This document shows, in pieces, positions 52,354 to 61,359 of a DNA stretch of 64,000 nucleotides. The translations under genes were made by a program, and so were the position numbers. The stretch covers positions 43,875 through 107,874 of the forward strand of contig KV919032.1 of assembly GCA_002049455.2 (NCBI GenBank). The letters are read 5' to 3'. The notes under the pieces are model-generated. The model made no database searches and was not told the DNA's origin. It worked only from the letters and a program-made list of their open reading frames with translations. The stretch's first letter is position 1, and each line of letters starts with the position of its first letter. This stretch comes from Porphyra umbilicalis (taxonomy: Eukaryota > Rhodophyta > Bangiophyceae > Bangiales > Bangiaceae).

Positions 52354-52816
52354 GTCATTTTTATATCATGTCAATCATGTGGACACATCATGTCACTGAA
52401 GAAGAGAATTACGAACATCCATGCTAACATGATGGGAAGTCGGAACATGATCTGAATGAGCTCCGACGGTTTTGTCGTATCCTTGATGCACAACAGCATG
52501 AGTGGAGCTGCACTTGAAGTCGACTGATGTCGAATGCCTCAAGAGTCCGACGAGCATGTCACAGGGTTCCGGCGTCAGCGTGCGTATGACGGGCATCTCG
52601 GCGTCAGGACAGGCCTCCATGTCCTTGGATCATGTCCAACGACCAAGACAGCACAACGTGTCCGGGAAAAACGCGTGACATGTTCTGCAGACCATGTAGT
52701 ACGCGAGAGGCTCATCATGGAAAGGCCACCACAGGCCTACCTTGAGGACAAAATGGGCCAGGTCACAGCGAGAGACACGTTTTAAAGCAGATGATGCGAG
52801 CCCTCAACAATGACCA
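52354..52816. other. Spacer rich in CATGT words, no gene
   Basis: This AT-richer stretch has many ACATGA/TCATGT words between 52279 and 52450 and near 52556-52700, possibly degenerate subterminal transposon repeats. No coding frame is recognised. Confidence 0.4.
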
Positions 52817-55735
52817 TCAACCCGGCAAAAGATCAAGGAGCAGAGCAGTCACTTCCCGGTCTTGTCGCACTTGACGCAAGACCTCCAGCTGTGACGGTGG
52901 GTCAAGGCGCGACCAAAGGACAGCAAGCACACGAACCTTGCGTGTGCGTGCGGCAAGCGAAGCGGCTTGCATGACGCAGGTGCGAGTGTAGCCTGCGTGA
53001 AACTCCAAAAGTGCCTTGGCAATGTCGACGTCATCGATCGCGGCAGCAATGACCAACGGCGTCCAACCCCTCTCGTCCACAACCTCGACGTTTGCCCCTC
53101 CTCGCATCAGCGCCTGCGTCGAGTCGAGGTCCTTGGAGAACACCGCCTCATGGAGTGCTGTCCAGCCAAGACAGCCAGGAGCGTCAGTCTCTGCGCCGGC
53201 GCCAAGAAGCAGTTGAACCGCTTGGGCGTTCTGCCGAAAGCAGGCAACGCGCAGGGCAGTGAGCCCTTGGCCCGTGACGCCGTTGACGAGAGCTCCGCCG
53301 TCGATCAGGTCCTGGGCGATGCTCAAGTGCCCAGAGTAGACAGCTTGCTGCAGCGGTGATAGCGGCCGGCGCCCACCTGCCTCGTTGGGGTCCACCTTGG
53401 CTCGAAGAAAAAGCTGGACGATGCCCGCGTGGCCACGAGCGACAGCAGAAAGAAGCGGGGTGCACCCTGACCCACGTATCGAGAGGGACGCACCTTTGCA
53501 CATGAGGGCACAACAGGCGTCGACATCACCGCAAGAGATGGCCAGCAACAGGCCAAGCGTGGGGCTCATGTCTTCGGTCGTGACTGCCACCGACGAGTGA
53601 CCGCCGGGGTGCTTGCAGAACGGCGGTAGACCAACCTTATTGACGGCGTCATCTTGCGCTTGCGTCACCGTACCCGCCGCTGCAGCAGACGCTGGCGTCA
53701 TCGCTGCAGAATCTTCTTGGCCCGAGGCGCCGGTTTCCCTGGCGGGGACCTCGCTGCGTAGGTTGACTGCAGGCTGCAAGGTCTTGGATGATGCAATGAA
53801 GCTGCCCCTCGCGTTGGCGGCATGGTCGTCGACGCTCTCGGGCAGCTTGTCCGTGAGCGTTGCCTGCGTAGTCAAGGCGCCGCCGCTCTGCAGGTTTCCG
53901 GTTGCCAGAGGGACGCTCCCAGATGACAGCGGTGATTGCGGCTTGGGGACGGCGGGGACAGGCGCACTTGACCTGCTCCGGCCGGCATCGGATGGCGTGG
54001 TGACAAGGTACTGCTTGTCCTTAATGCGGGAATCTGCTGCCGGGTCCTCGCTCTGCTCGTCGGCCGCAATCGGTGCGGTGGCCAAAGCGTCGCTTTGCTT
54101 CGGCTGCTCCGTCGGGAGGGCTGCTTGTGGCGAGTCGTCGGTGTTGGCGTCGGATGCAGAGTCGCCGTTCTTGGCGGGGGCGTCCTCCGGTGGCGAGTCG
54201 TCGGTAGCCGCCTTTGGCGGGACAGCAGTGCTCTGGTTGGCATTCGGCAGCGAGCTTCCGCTGGCGGATTTACTCTTGTCGCGAGCCGCTGAGCGAGCCG
54301 CCCTGTTGGTGGTCGGAGGGTGTGGCCGGGTACCACACTTGTCCGACATCTGGGCGTCGTCGGTGCGGCCCGTGCCATCCTTGGTTCGACTACCATCAGC
54401 ATCACCGATGTTACGAGTCGGCATCCGCTGGGTGGGCTGCTGCTCGCCGTGGTCGCCCTTGTCCTCATCTCCTCCACCAACCAGTCGCGCATCGGCCGTC
54501 TCATCATCGGGTGGCTGCCCGCGCTGGTGCCCCACCGGCTCCGCTTCCACGTTCGCTCCCGTCCCGTCATTCTCACCTTGCGCGCTGGACCCGTCGCTGG
54601 GGCCTTGTGCGGAACTCTCGGTGACTCTTGGAGAGGATGAGTGGCCGGCGCCGTCCGTGACGCAGGCGTCAAGCGCCTTCTTCTTCATGCGAATGAACGC
54701 CAGCATCTCGTTGCGCTTGAAGAGCATCTTGGGACTCACAATGTTGGATGCATCCGACCATAAAAAGGCCTTCCGCTTCTTGCCCGCAGTCGCAAGGAAG
54801 ACGTCGAATGTGGCTAACGCAAAGATGGAGGTGTCGTACATGTTTGACTGCTCCAAGTACGAGGGAGTTCGAAGAATGGTGCGCTCGATGACAAGCCGAC
54901 GCGTGTCCACCTCGGAGTGCTCCTGCGGCAGCGACAGCAGCTTTGCCATGTAGTCCAACAGCTTCGGATGCGGCGCAACGTCGCGGATACTGGCCATAGA
55001 GTCGAAAACGGACAAGAAGCATTGATGAATAGGCGTGCTGCTCAGACGAGAGCTGCGCGTCGCGGCCAGTAAAGCAGCGGGAGACGTGACGACGTGCAGC
55101 GTCCAGTGGTCGCCAACACGCGTCAAAAACACAAGATGCTTGGACCCCCAGACCTTGTCCGCAGGGTGCCACTCCAACGCTTCGTCCCACTTTCCGTCCA
55201 GCACCAGGTCGAAAAACCGCGTCTCGAATAGGAGCATCCCGTCGAGAAAGTCTTCTTGTGTCTCACAAATGTAGAGCTTGGCAATGAGGTCGACGACAGA
55301 GCTCTGCAGTGGCTTGTTGTCCCTTAAGGAAGCCAGGTCGCGGAACGAAACACGCGCGGGGTGCGGATCGTCGGGGGGGAAAACCAGAAAAGTTCGGTCT
55401 CCTTGGTCACGAGCATCTCGCAGAGCTGCTAACTCGCTTGGTTCAGCATCGCTTGCCTGCTGGACGCCGCCGCTGTCGCCCCGCATTCCCCCAGAGACAG
55501 AAGCCGCAGCACCCGCAGCACGCTTGCGTGGAGGGAGAGCAGGCGTCTCCTCCGTCGCGCGACGTTTTCTTGAGGATGCATCGACAGGGTTGGCTCGCGG
55601 CCTCGGCAGCCCTGCTGCGTCTGCAGCGCCTTCTCGGACCTCCGTAGGCAAGTCCGCGCTCCGCCTCGTCCCCCGCGGGACAGCAGAGTAGCAGCGGCAC
55701 GTCACATATGTAGCTCTGCACTGAGCTTCAGTCAT
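52817..55735 (-). CDS. Ulp1-like (catalytically altered) + ankyrin-repeat protein beside a transposase
   Basis: About 972 residues from the ATG at 55735 (MTEAQCRATYVTCRC). An N-terminal region with RKRR clusters leads into a C48-like domain (about residues 180-360): HLVFLTRVGDHWTLHVV carries the His, FLSVFDSMASI the Asp, and YLEQSNMYDTSIFALATFD the Gln, but Thr-Ser replaces the Cys-Gly of the active site. Protease activity is therefore unlikely if the assignment is right. A long acidic, low-complexity linker follows. The C-terminus has about six ankyrin repeats (GCTPLLSAVARGHAGIVQLF, GWTALHEAVFSKDLDSTQAL, GWTPLVIAAAIDDVDIAKAL). Its start codon overlaps that of the divergent Tnp2-like gene. 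It is probably part of the same element and binds host protein via ankyrins or a SUMO-like ligand (inference). Confidence 0.65.
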   Translation of the reverse strand: MTEAQCRATYVTCRCYSAVPRGTRRSADLPTEVREGAADAAGLPRPRANPVDASSRKRRATEETPALPPRKRAAGAAASVSGGMRGDSGGVQQASDAEPSELAALRDARDQGDRTFLVFPPDDPHPARVSFRDLASLRDNKPLQSSVVDLIAKLYICETQEDFLDGMLLFETRFFDLVLDGKWDEALEWHPADKVWGSKHLVFLTRVGDHWTLHVVTSPAALLAATRSSRLSSTPIHQCFLSVFDSMASIRDVAPHPKLLDYMAKLLSLPQEHSEVDTRRLVIERTILRTPSYLEQSNMYDTSIFALATFDVFLATAGKKRKAFLWSDASNIVSPKMLFKRNEMLAFIRMKKKALDACVTDGAGHSSSPRVTESSAQGPSDGSSAQGENDGTGANVEAEPVGHQRGQPPDDETADARLVGGGDEDKGDHGEQQPTQRMPTRNIGDADGSRTKDGTGRTDDAQMSDKCGTRPHPPTTNRAARSAARDKSKSASGSSLPNANQSTAVPPKAATDDSPPEDAPAKNGDSASDANTDDSPQAALPTEQPKQSDALATAPIAADEQSEDPAADSRIKDKQYLVTTPSDAGRSRSSAPVPAVPKPQSPLSSGSVPLATGNLQSGGALTTQATLTDKLPESVDDHAANARGSFIASSKTLQPAVNLRSEVPARETGASGQEDSAAMTPASAAAAGTVTQAQDDAVNKVGLPPFCKHPGGHSSVAVTTEDMSPTLGLLLAISCGDVDACCALMCKGASLSIRGSGCTPLLSAVARGHAGIVQLFLRAKVDPNEAGGRRPLSPLQQAVYSGHLSIAQDLIDGGALVNGVTGQGLTALRVACFRQNAQAVQLLLGAGAETDAPGCLGWTALHEAVFSKDLDSTQALMRGGANVEVVDERGWTPLVIAAAIDDVDIAKALLEFHAGYTRTCVMQAASLAARTRKVRVLAVLWSRLDPPSQLEVLRQVRQDREVTALLLDLLPG

Positions 55736-58700
55736 GACGAGCCGCAAACGTCGCAAGCGCGGGCCCCGAGCGGCCTCGTACTTCCGATTCGAGGAGGATG
55801 ACATGCTCTCTGTTCCGCGTTCACTCCGCACAGAGGACGCTGCCTCGCACCCTATTGGGCCTGCCCGCCAAAGTGGCGCCCAATCCTCGCGCACGTCACC
55901 GGCGGCTGGAATTCAGGCGCCAGAGGCTGTACAGAGCGGTCGGCGGGAATCGGTGGGGCATCCTGATGACAGCCCCGCTGCCGAACCTCTGACAAACTCA
56001 GATGAGGGTGACGCCGTGAACATGGAGATTGTCTCTTCCAGCAGCTCAGACATTGACTGGTGCGGCCTGACCGACGAAGAAGACGTAGAAGGCATTTTCA
56101 AATCTAGTCGAGAGCTACATTGCTACGGCTATCTCTTTGGCAAGGGCCGCCTCACGGTGCGGCAGTACGAAAGGATGCGCGAGGTGGAGAACACCCTGTG
56201 CGCGACAGAGCAGTGGCCATCGAGATGGCGCTTGGGCAAGATCCGCGCCGCTCTGTTGAAGCGAGCCGCTCCCGTGCGCTGGCAGCGAACAAGCAGGACC
56301 CTGCCTGTCGGGAAGGGAAAGACAATGCGAAAGCTGCCGGACGTTCGAGTCGGCTACGTCCCTTTTTCTGCTCACGTCGTCAGGGACTTTGCAGACCCTG
56401 TCACTGCAGCTCTGTTTCATGACGCCGGGGACTGAGCGCTCGGCTCCGCAGAAAGACCGGCAGAATGTTTTCAGACCCTGGCGGCTCGGGACCCGTCGCA
56501 CTTCAACTTTCGTCGTGGTTTCCGCCTCAACGGCGACTTGTACAAAGTCGGGTGCACCATGAACCTGTGTATGTCGGCAGTCGAACACAAGGAGGCGCAT
56601 CTAGAGAGCACAGGTATTGCTGATGACGGAGACGTTACTCTGTCAGAAGCGATGTACGCCATACCGACGTCCTTTAGAGTGGGAGACATCACTGTCTCTT
56701 TGTCGTTGTGCTCCACTTCTCGGTCACCGCCTTCAATAAAGGCCTGCTTTGCTGTGGATGGTTCTTGCACCATACGCTTTACTCGGGATGGTGCAGTGTA
56801 CATCCAGTGCGTGAGTCCTGAAGCCGACACTGTGGCAGGCAGCTGGCCGAAACTCTGCTCGGCTACGCAAATCACGCTGAGTTCGTCTTCGGTCGAAGTC
56901 GCTGAACAAATGCCGGCGAAGGACCCGCACGTCGTCTACGCTACATGGTTTGCGGACGAGTACGGAGTTTTCAAGCTTCGCAGAGGAGACATAGAGGGGC
57001 ACTACGGGTCGTACACCTCCTTTTGTCTGAAGGACAGACAGTATTCTGTTCGCCCTCTGTTTTACCTTCCACATGGGGCGGACGCTCGGCCACTCGTGTC
57101 GCGAATTGTGGAGGATCTCCTGATGCTTTTGACAACAGGAGTAGTTGTGCATGATGCCTTCTCCAAGCAGGATGTAACCGTGCACGTGTATCCGTGCATC
57201 GGCATTTTTGACTTCCCCATGGCTGCAAAGTTTTCCAACACTATCGGAGCGCCCGGGGTGGAACACTGTACTAGTTGCGACATTGTCAGCCAGAAGACAA
57301 GCAGTGTGCGACAGGACCGCGCGAGGAACAGCGCTCATGTTTTTGATGTGCGGGACGTGAGGTACGCTCGCATTCCAGAGTGTAGCACAGCCCCGTAGCC
57401 ACAGGCCCGAAGAGGGAAGTATCCCACCGCTGCCGTCCTAAGAACGTGCCCTTTATAGGATCACCCGATCCGGGAAGAGGGGCCGCCAAAGGTACAAGAC
57501 AAAAGGCACTGTTTACTTGCCGGCGACAACGGTGCCTCCCAATGTCGTCGCCCTTCGTCCGAAAAAGGGCAGAAACCGTTGCGTCGGCCCAATTCCACTA
57601 ATGGGAATTGGCCCGCGCCGCCGACCAACCAATACCACTAAGAACAATGCAAGACAAGTCCCCCAATGCGGTAAGTAGAGACGGGGGGGAATTGGGACCG
57701 GGCGCCCCTGCCTGACGTGGCGGCCCCTGGCGTGGCCACGCGGCGTCGCGCGCGCGCCACACAACCGCCCCGCCCAGCGACGCCCTGGTAGCCGTTCGCG
57801 CGTGGCCCGGGCGCCCGCGCCCCCGACAGCTGCCCAGGCGGCGCCGGGACGCCACCCGCGGGGGCGTGGCGGCCGTGTCGCCCGCCCCGCCGCTTGCCAC
57901 GCGCAGGCCACGCCCGCCCGGCCCCCGCCGGGGGTTCCCAGCACCTCCCCCAACCCGGTGGTGCTACAAAGAGCGTACAGAAGTGATTGAGTCAACCATC
58001 GACCGCTCCTTGATGTCGTCCGATGCGGCCAAGAAGGTTGCTCTCCACGCGAACGGCAAATCCAAAAATGTGGGCAATCACGTGAGACTTCTTGCTGGCG
58101 CTCGAGGTCCCGGGTCATTAAATGTTCACGAGCACGTTATATCAGCCCCATCACATCTCCTCCTGTATGGACTTGCTCCCCGGCTTCTGGACTCGACGTT
58201 TACGTACCTCTCAGTCGCCCAGAGGGATCTGTTCCTGGAGCGTATGCGAGCAGCTGCGACGCACGTGCCCTCCAACACCGTCCTGTCCGCTGTTGAGCCG
58301 GAAAAGATGGGTGGCACAACGCTCTCAATGGCCGACTATGTCGTGCTCCTGAACATCGCGCCTACTGTTTTGGATGGGATCATTTCCAGAGCTACGGCTG
58401 CGCCAGAAATTCTTAGCACCTTAGTGGCGCTGTCATCTTTGAGGGGCTTTGTCAGCACGCTGTTCTATAGGCCTACACGGGACGCCGATGGAGAGGCGGC
58501 AGTCCGCTCGGGGCCAAATGTATCTGAACTGTAGAGACTCGGACGTATCCTCATGAGCGACATTGGCACACTAGCGACTCACTCAGGCGAGTGGGACAGA
58601 CCTGTCGCCCACCAATTACTTGATCTGCTGTATCGCTCGCTGCCCATCGTTCAGCTGGGTCCTGCACTGTGCGAGCTTCTGTTTGAGAAGTTCCATCAGC

Positions 58701-59386
58701 ACTCCAAGCGAGAACTTCTTCTCAGCAATGACAAAGATCCAGCTGCGTTCTCCATGCTGCGGTGGAAAGAGGTTGACGTGCTCGCACGGTTCCTGAGAGA
58801 TGCAACGGCCAATGGCGTTCCGGCCGAGTGGCTCAACAATCGAGATGGGTCACAGTTGAAGACGGTGCAGCATCACATGCAAGGGGCCCGTTCGGTGCCA
58901 CTGCATCCGGCAGACAGCGGATGGGTCGTCCGCAAGAAGTTGGACGCACAGACTGTAGGCTTCCAGTGCCCACCGACACTCGCGAAGTCCGGGGAAGTTG
59001 TGCAGTTTTGGCGGATGGCGCGCTCTGGTGGCCGTCTCAGGCTCAAACGGGGGAGCACGGTTGGTGTGCTCGAACGTTCCTCCCGTACGCGCGTTGTTTT
59101 CCGCAACGGGACAGTTAACGAGCCGAGCATTTTCATGGATCACTTTCTGGTGCAAGGCATTGCAACCGTGGAAGGTGTCGTGAAGCTCGTCTGCCAACGG
59201 TGGGTGCGGCCTGCTGGCCAAGCAGCCAGCGGTACGGGTCAACCCAATGAAGTAGTGCCAGAGGAGCCCAATGAGCTTGTTATACTTGTTGCACAGCAAG
59301 TCAAGCAGGTCGCGCTGGTCCTGCCGAGCCAGTCGAAGATGTTTTTGTTTCACAAGAAGTCGGGCTTTCCGTTCAAGTGTGGGTAG
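55734..59386 (+). pseudogene. Tnp2-like (CACTA/EnSpm-type) transposase, interrupted
   Basis: The reading frame begins at ATG 55734 (MTSRKRRKRGPRAAS) and carries the Tnp2-like core: VYATWFADEYGVFKL, RPLVSRIVEDLLMLLTTGVV, IGIFDFPMAAKFSNTIGAPG and GVEHCTSCDIV, then APSHLLLYGLAPRLL and FEKFHQHSKRELLLSNDKDP. These parallel the DDE core, the ISDFP/CPTC block, the D/H-x-LL-x-G block and the FExFH block of Tnp2 proteins. Lesions are a TGA at 56433-56435, a 593-bp insertion (57381-57973) and a TAG near 58532. All parts are in one frame once the insertion is subtracted. The N-terminus is basic and acidic-patched. The C-terminus is a beta-rich domain of unknown role. It is non-functional as it stands. 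Confidence 0.68.
57381..57969. mobile_element. Insertion in the transposase gene with TGTAGCAC ends and AGAG duplication
   Basis: It starts TGTAGCACAGCC and ends GGTGGTGCTACAA, so eight terminal bases are inverted. AGAG lies on both sides (57377-57380 and 57970-57973). Removing 593 bp restores the transposase frame across the site. The interior is much more GC-rich than the host gene and encodes nothing recognisable. Confidence 0.75.
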
Positions 59387-59572
59387 GCATGTCCATCAAG
59401 CAGGTCTTCCCTCTGAGAGGTCGTGAGGGAATAAAAGCATGGGGCATATACATCATAAAGAACAACAGCGATGATAGTGAGCTGTGAAAGACCCGCAAAT
59501 GCAGAAAGCTTTAACTAAGAGCAAAAGCAAAAAGCAAAACTCAGAAAGAAATAAGAGTGCGACGTGCAAAAG
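59387..59572. other. Short spacer between convergent transposase and JmjC genes
   Basis: A ~190-bp 3'-to-3' spacer with an AATAAA at 59429 (GGAATAAAAGC) after the transposase stop, a plausible poly(A) signal. Confidence 0.5.
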
Positions 59573-61359
59573 TCAATGGAGGACAGTCTCCAGCAGGCGG
59601 CGCAAACTGGCGACCAGATCTCTCACCCGTGAGGTGGAGCGGCGCCACACCACCAGGGGCTTGTGCGAACCGTCCACAGGCCGGTCGGGCTTGCCCTCCT
59701 CCTGTATGACGTGCCAGCAGCGATACGTGCTTTTGGCGCAGCGCCAACAGCACAGAGGCGCCTCGTCTGGAGCGCCTCCAAAGTACGATATGCACGTCGG
59801 GCAGACTACTACGGACAGCCAGTAGACAGAGTTGCACGTTGAACACGTGTACCCATCTCCAGAGAGGTCCACGCGCAGACCGTCATTGACATCGGCCTCC
59901 CGGACCGTGTCCGCCGCCAAGAAGGCCTTCACCTCCGGGCTGACGCTATCGACGGCCATCGCCTCGCAGCCTGCCCCTTGGCCGCTGACAAAGAGTTCGT
60001 TCTCAAGCAAGTACTGCTCCAGGTACGCGATAAGCATGTTGACATCGCGGACAAAAAGCGCAGGGTCGCAGGCTGCAATTGAGCTTGCATTACCAAACCA
60101 CCACTTTCCATCAGCTAGCAGCTCGCTCGAGAGTACAAGGAGCTTCTCAAAAGGGAAGGGGACATACCGAAGCTCCAAATAAGCATGCTCCATGTATTCA
60201 ACAGCGCGCCCAAACCATGCCAAACACGTGTAATTGACGGCCGACGCTACGTTGGCGCCGAGGTTGAGGCCCATGTGTGGGGCACCTGCGGCTGTCAGGA
60301 CGTAGTCGCCGACTTCTTGACGCACCAGCGACATCTTCGCGCCGTTGTCTAGCAGGACTTGGGGTGAACAGTACGCGCGCTTCGTTGCCAAGAAGTTGCG
60401 GATATTCCGCCCGACGACAGCGAGCACGAGTGGGTGCAGGCACCGGAGCAGCACGTCTAGCATGTTGCAGACCTGGTCCGGAGGAGCTACCCACCAGAGT
60501 TTTGGGGCTCCTTTCTGGAGGAAGGGCAAAGAAAGCAGGTTGCTGTATTGCTGATCCCCGAATTTTGTCCTGGTGGACAGAGACTGACTTGCGGACCGAC
60601 TCTCTCCACCAATCAGATGCGCCCCTGGGACTGACTTGGTGCTCCTGATTTCTTACATGTGCCCATTCAGCCTGGAAATCAACATCAGCTCCTCCTCTCA
60701 TCTGCACTTCTGGCGAGGATACAGTAGAAATTCTCAAGATCTCGCGTGGGCAGCTTGCTCAATGCCAAGAAAAGCGGATCAAGCGGCAACGAACAGTGAG
60801 TTCTGCTCGATGCAAGGTCCTGGCACAGAATGCGAACTTTCTATTGGCTTCGATGCCTTCTTACTGTCGTTTTAAACCAATAGAGTGCTCTCATTCAAAG
60901 TCAGTCTCTGTCTCTGTCCCCCAGGACAAAATTCGGAGATCAGCAATACTCCATGTGCAGAGGGAACATTGACCGAAGTGTTCCCTTGTAGAGCATATTG
61001 GTCGTCATGCCCTCGTAGGTGGATAAGAAGCGAGACATTCCGACGCGATTGATCGTTCTAGGACTGTCCAGGCGGTCTCTAGGGGACCTACACGTTCCAG
61101 TTGGCGCAGCGTCGGGATCCCCAGCGCTTCTACCGAGCCCATCACTCCTGGAAGGAACTATATCGTTCCGATAAGGAATGCTGACCTTGTCCAACGGCGC
61201 CGCAGACAGCCTGACCCGGCTGCCGCTGCGCGCTGAAGATCGATCATCAGTGCGCACAGGAAACACCGACGGGTCGTTCACGCTGAGCAGGAAGCGCTCT
61301 TCTCCAAAGTCAGGGAACTGTATCAGCAGCTCGGCAGCACTAGCCTTGCAGCTGGCTTC
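59573..61359 (-). pseudogene. JmjC domain plus zinc finger, KDM4/KDM5-like, disrupted by a MITE
   Basis: JmjC enzymes are Fe(II)/2-oxoglutarate oxygenases, many of them histone lysine demethylases. Right of the MITE the frame holds VGMSRFLSTYEGMTTNMLY and LRSMFPLHMEY; left of it comes SNLLSLPFLQKGAPKLWWV. Together these match the family's FxWHxEDxxLxSxNYLHxGxPKxWY block, with the Fe ligands His and Glu and the 2OG-binding Lys. Further on are SPQVLLDNGAKMSLVRQEVG and TAAGAPHMGLNLGANVASAV, which carry the distal His. The C-terminal CSTCNSVYWLSVVVCPTC plus CCWRCAKS resembles the C5HC2 zinc finger of KDM5. The upstream part (JmjN, Ulp1-like) is in the same frame across a TAG at 61360-61362. It is a broken gene or allele. 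Confidence 0.72.
60548..60946. mobile_element. MITE inserted in the JmjC coding region
   Basis: The ends read TTGCTGATCCCCGAATTTTG and, as reverse complement, TTGCTGATCTCCGAATTTTG, followed by TCCTGG and GGACAGAGACTGACTT. TA lies at 60546-60547 and 60947-60948. Removing 401 bp joins the two coding segments in frame. Confidence 0.88.
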
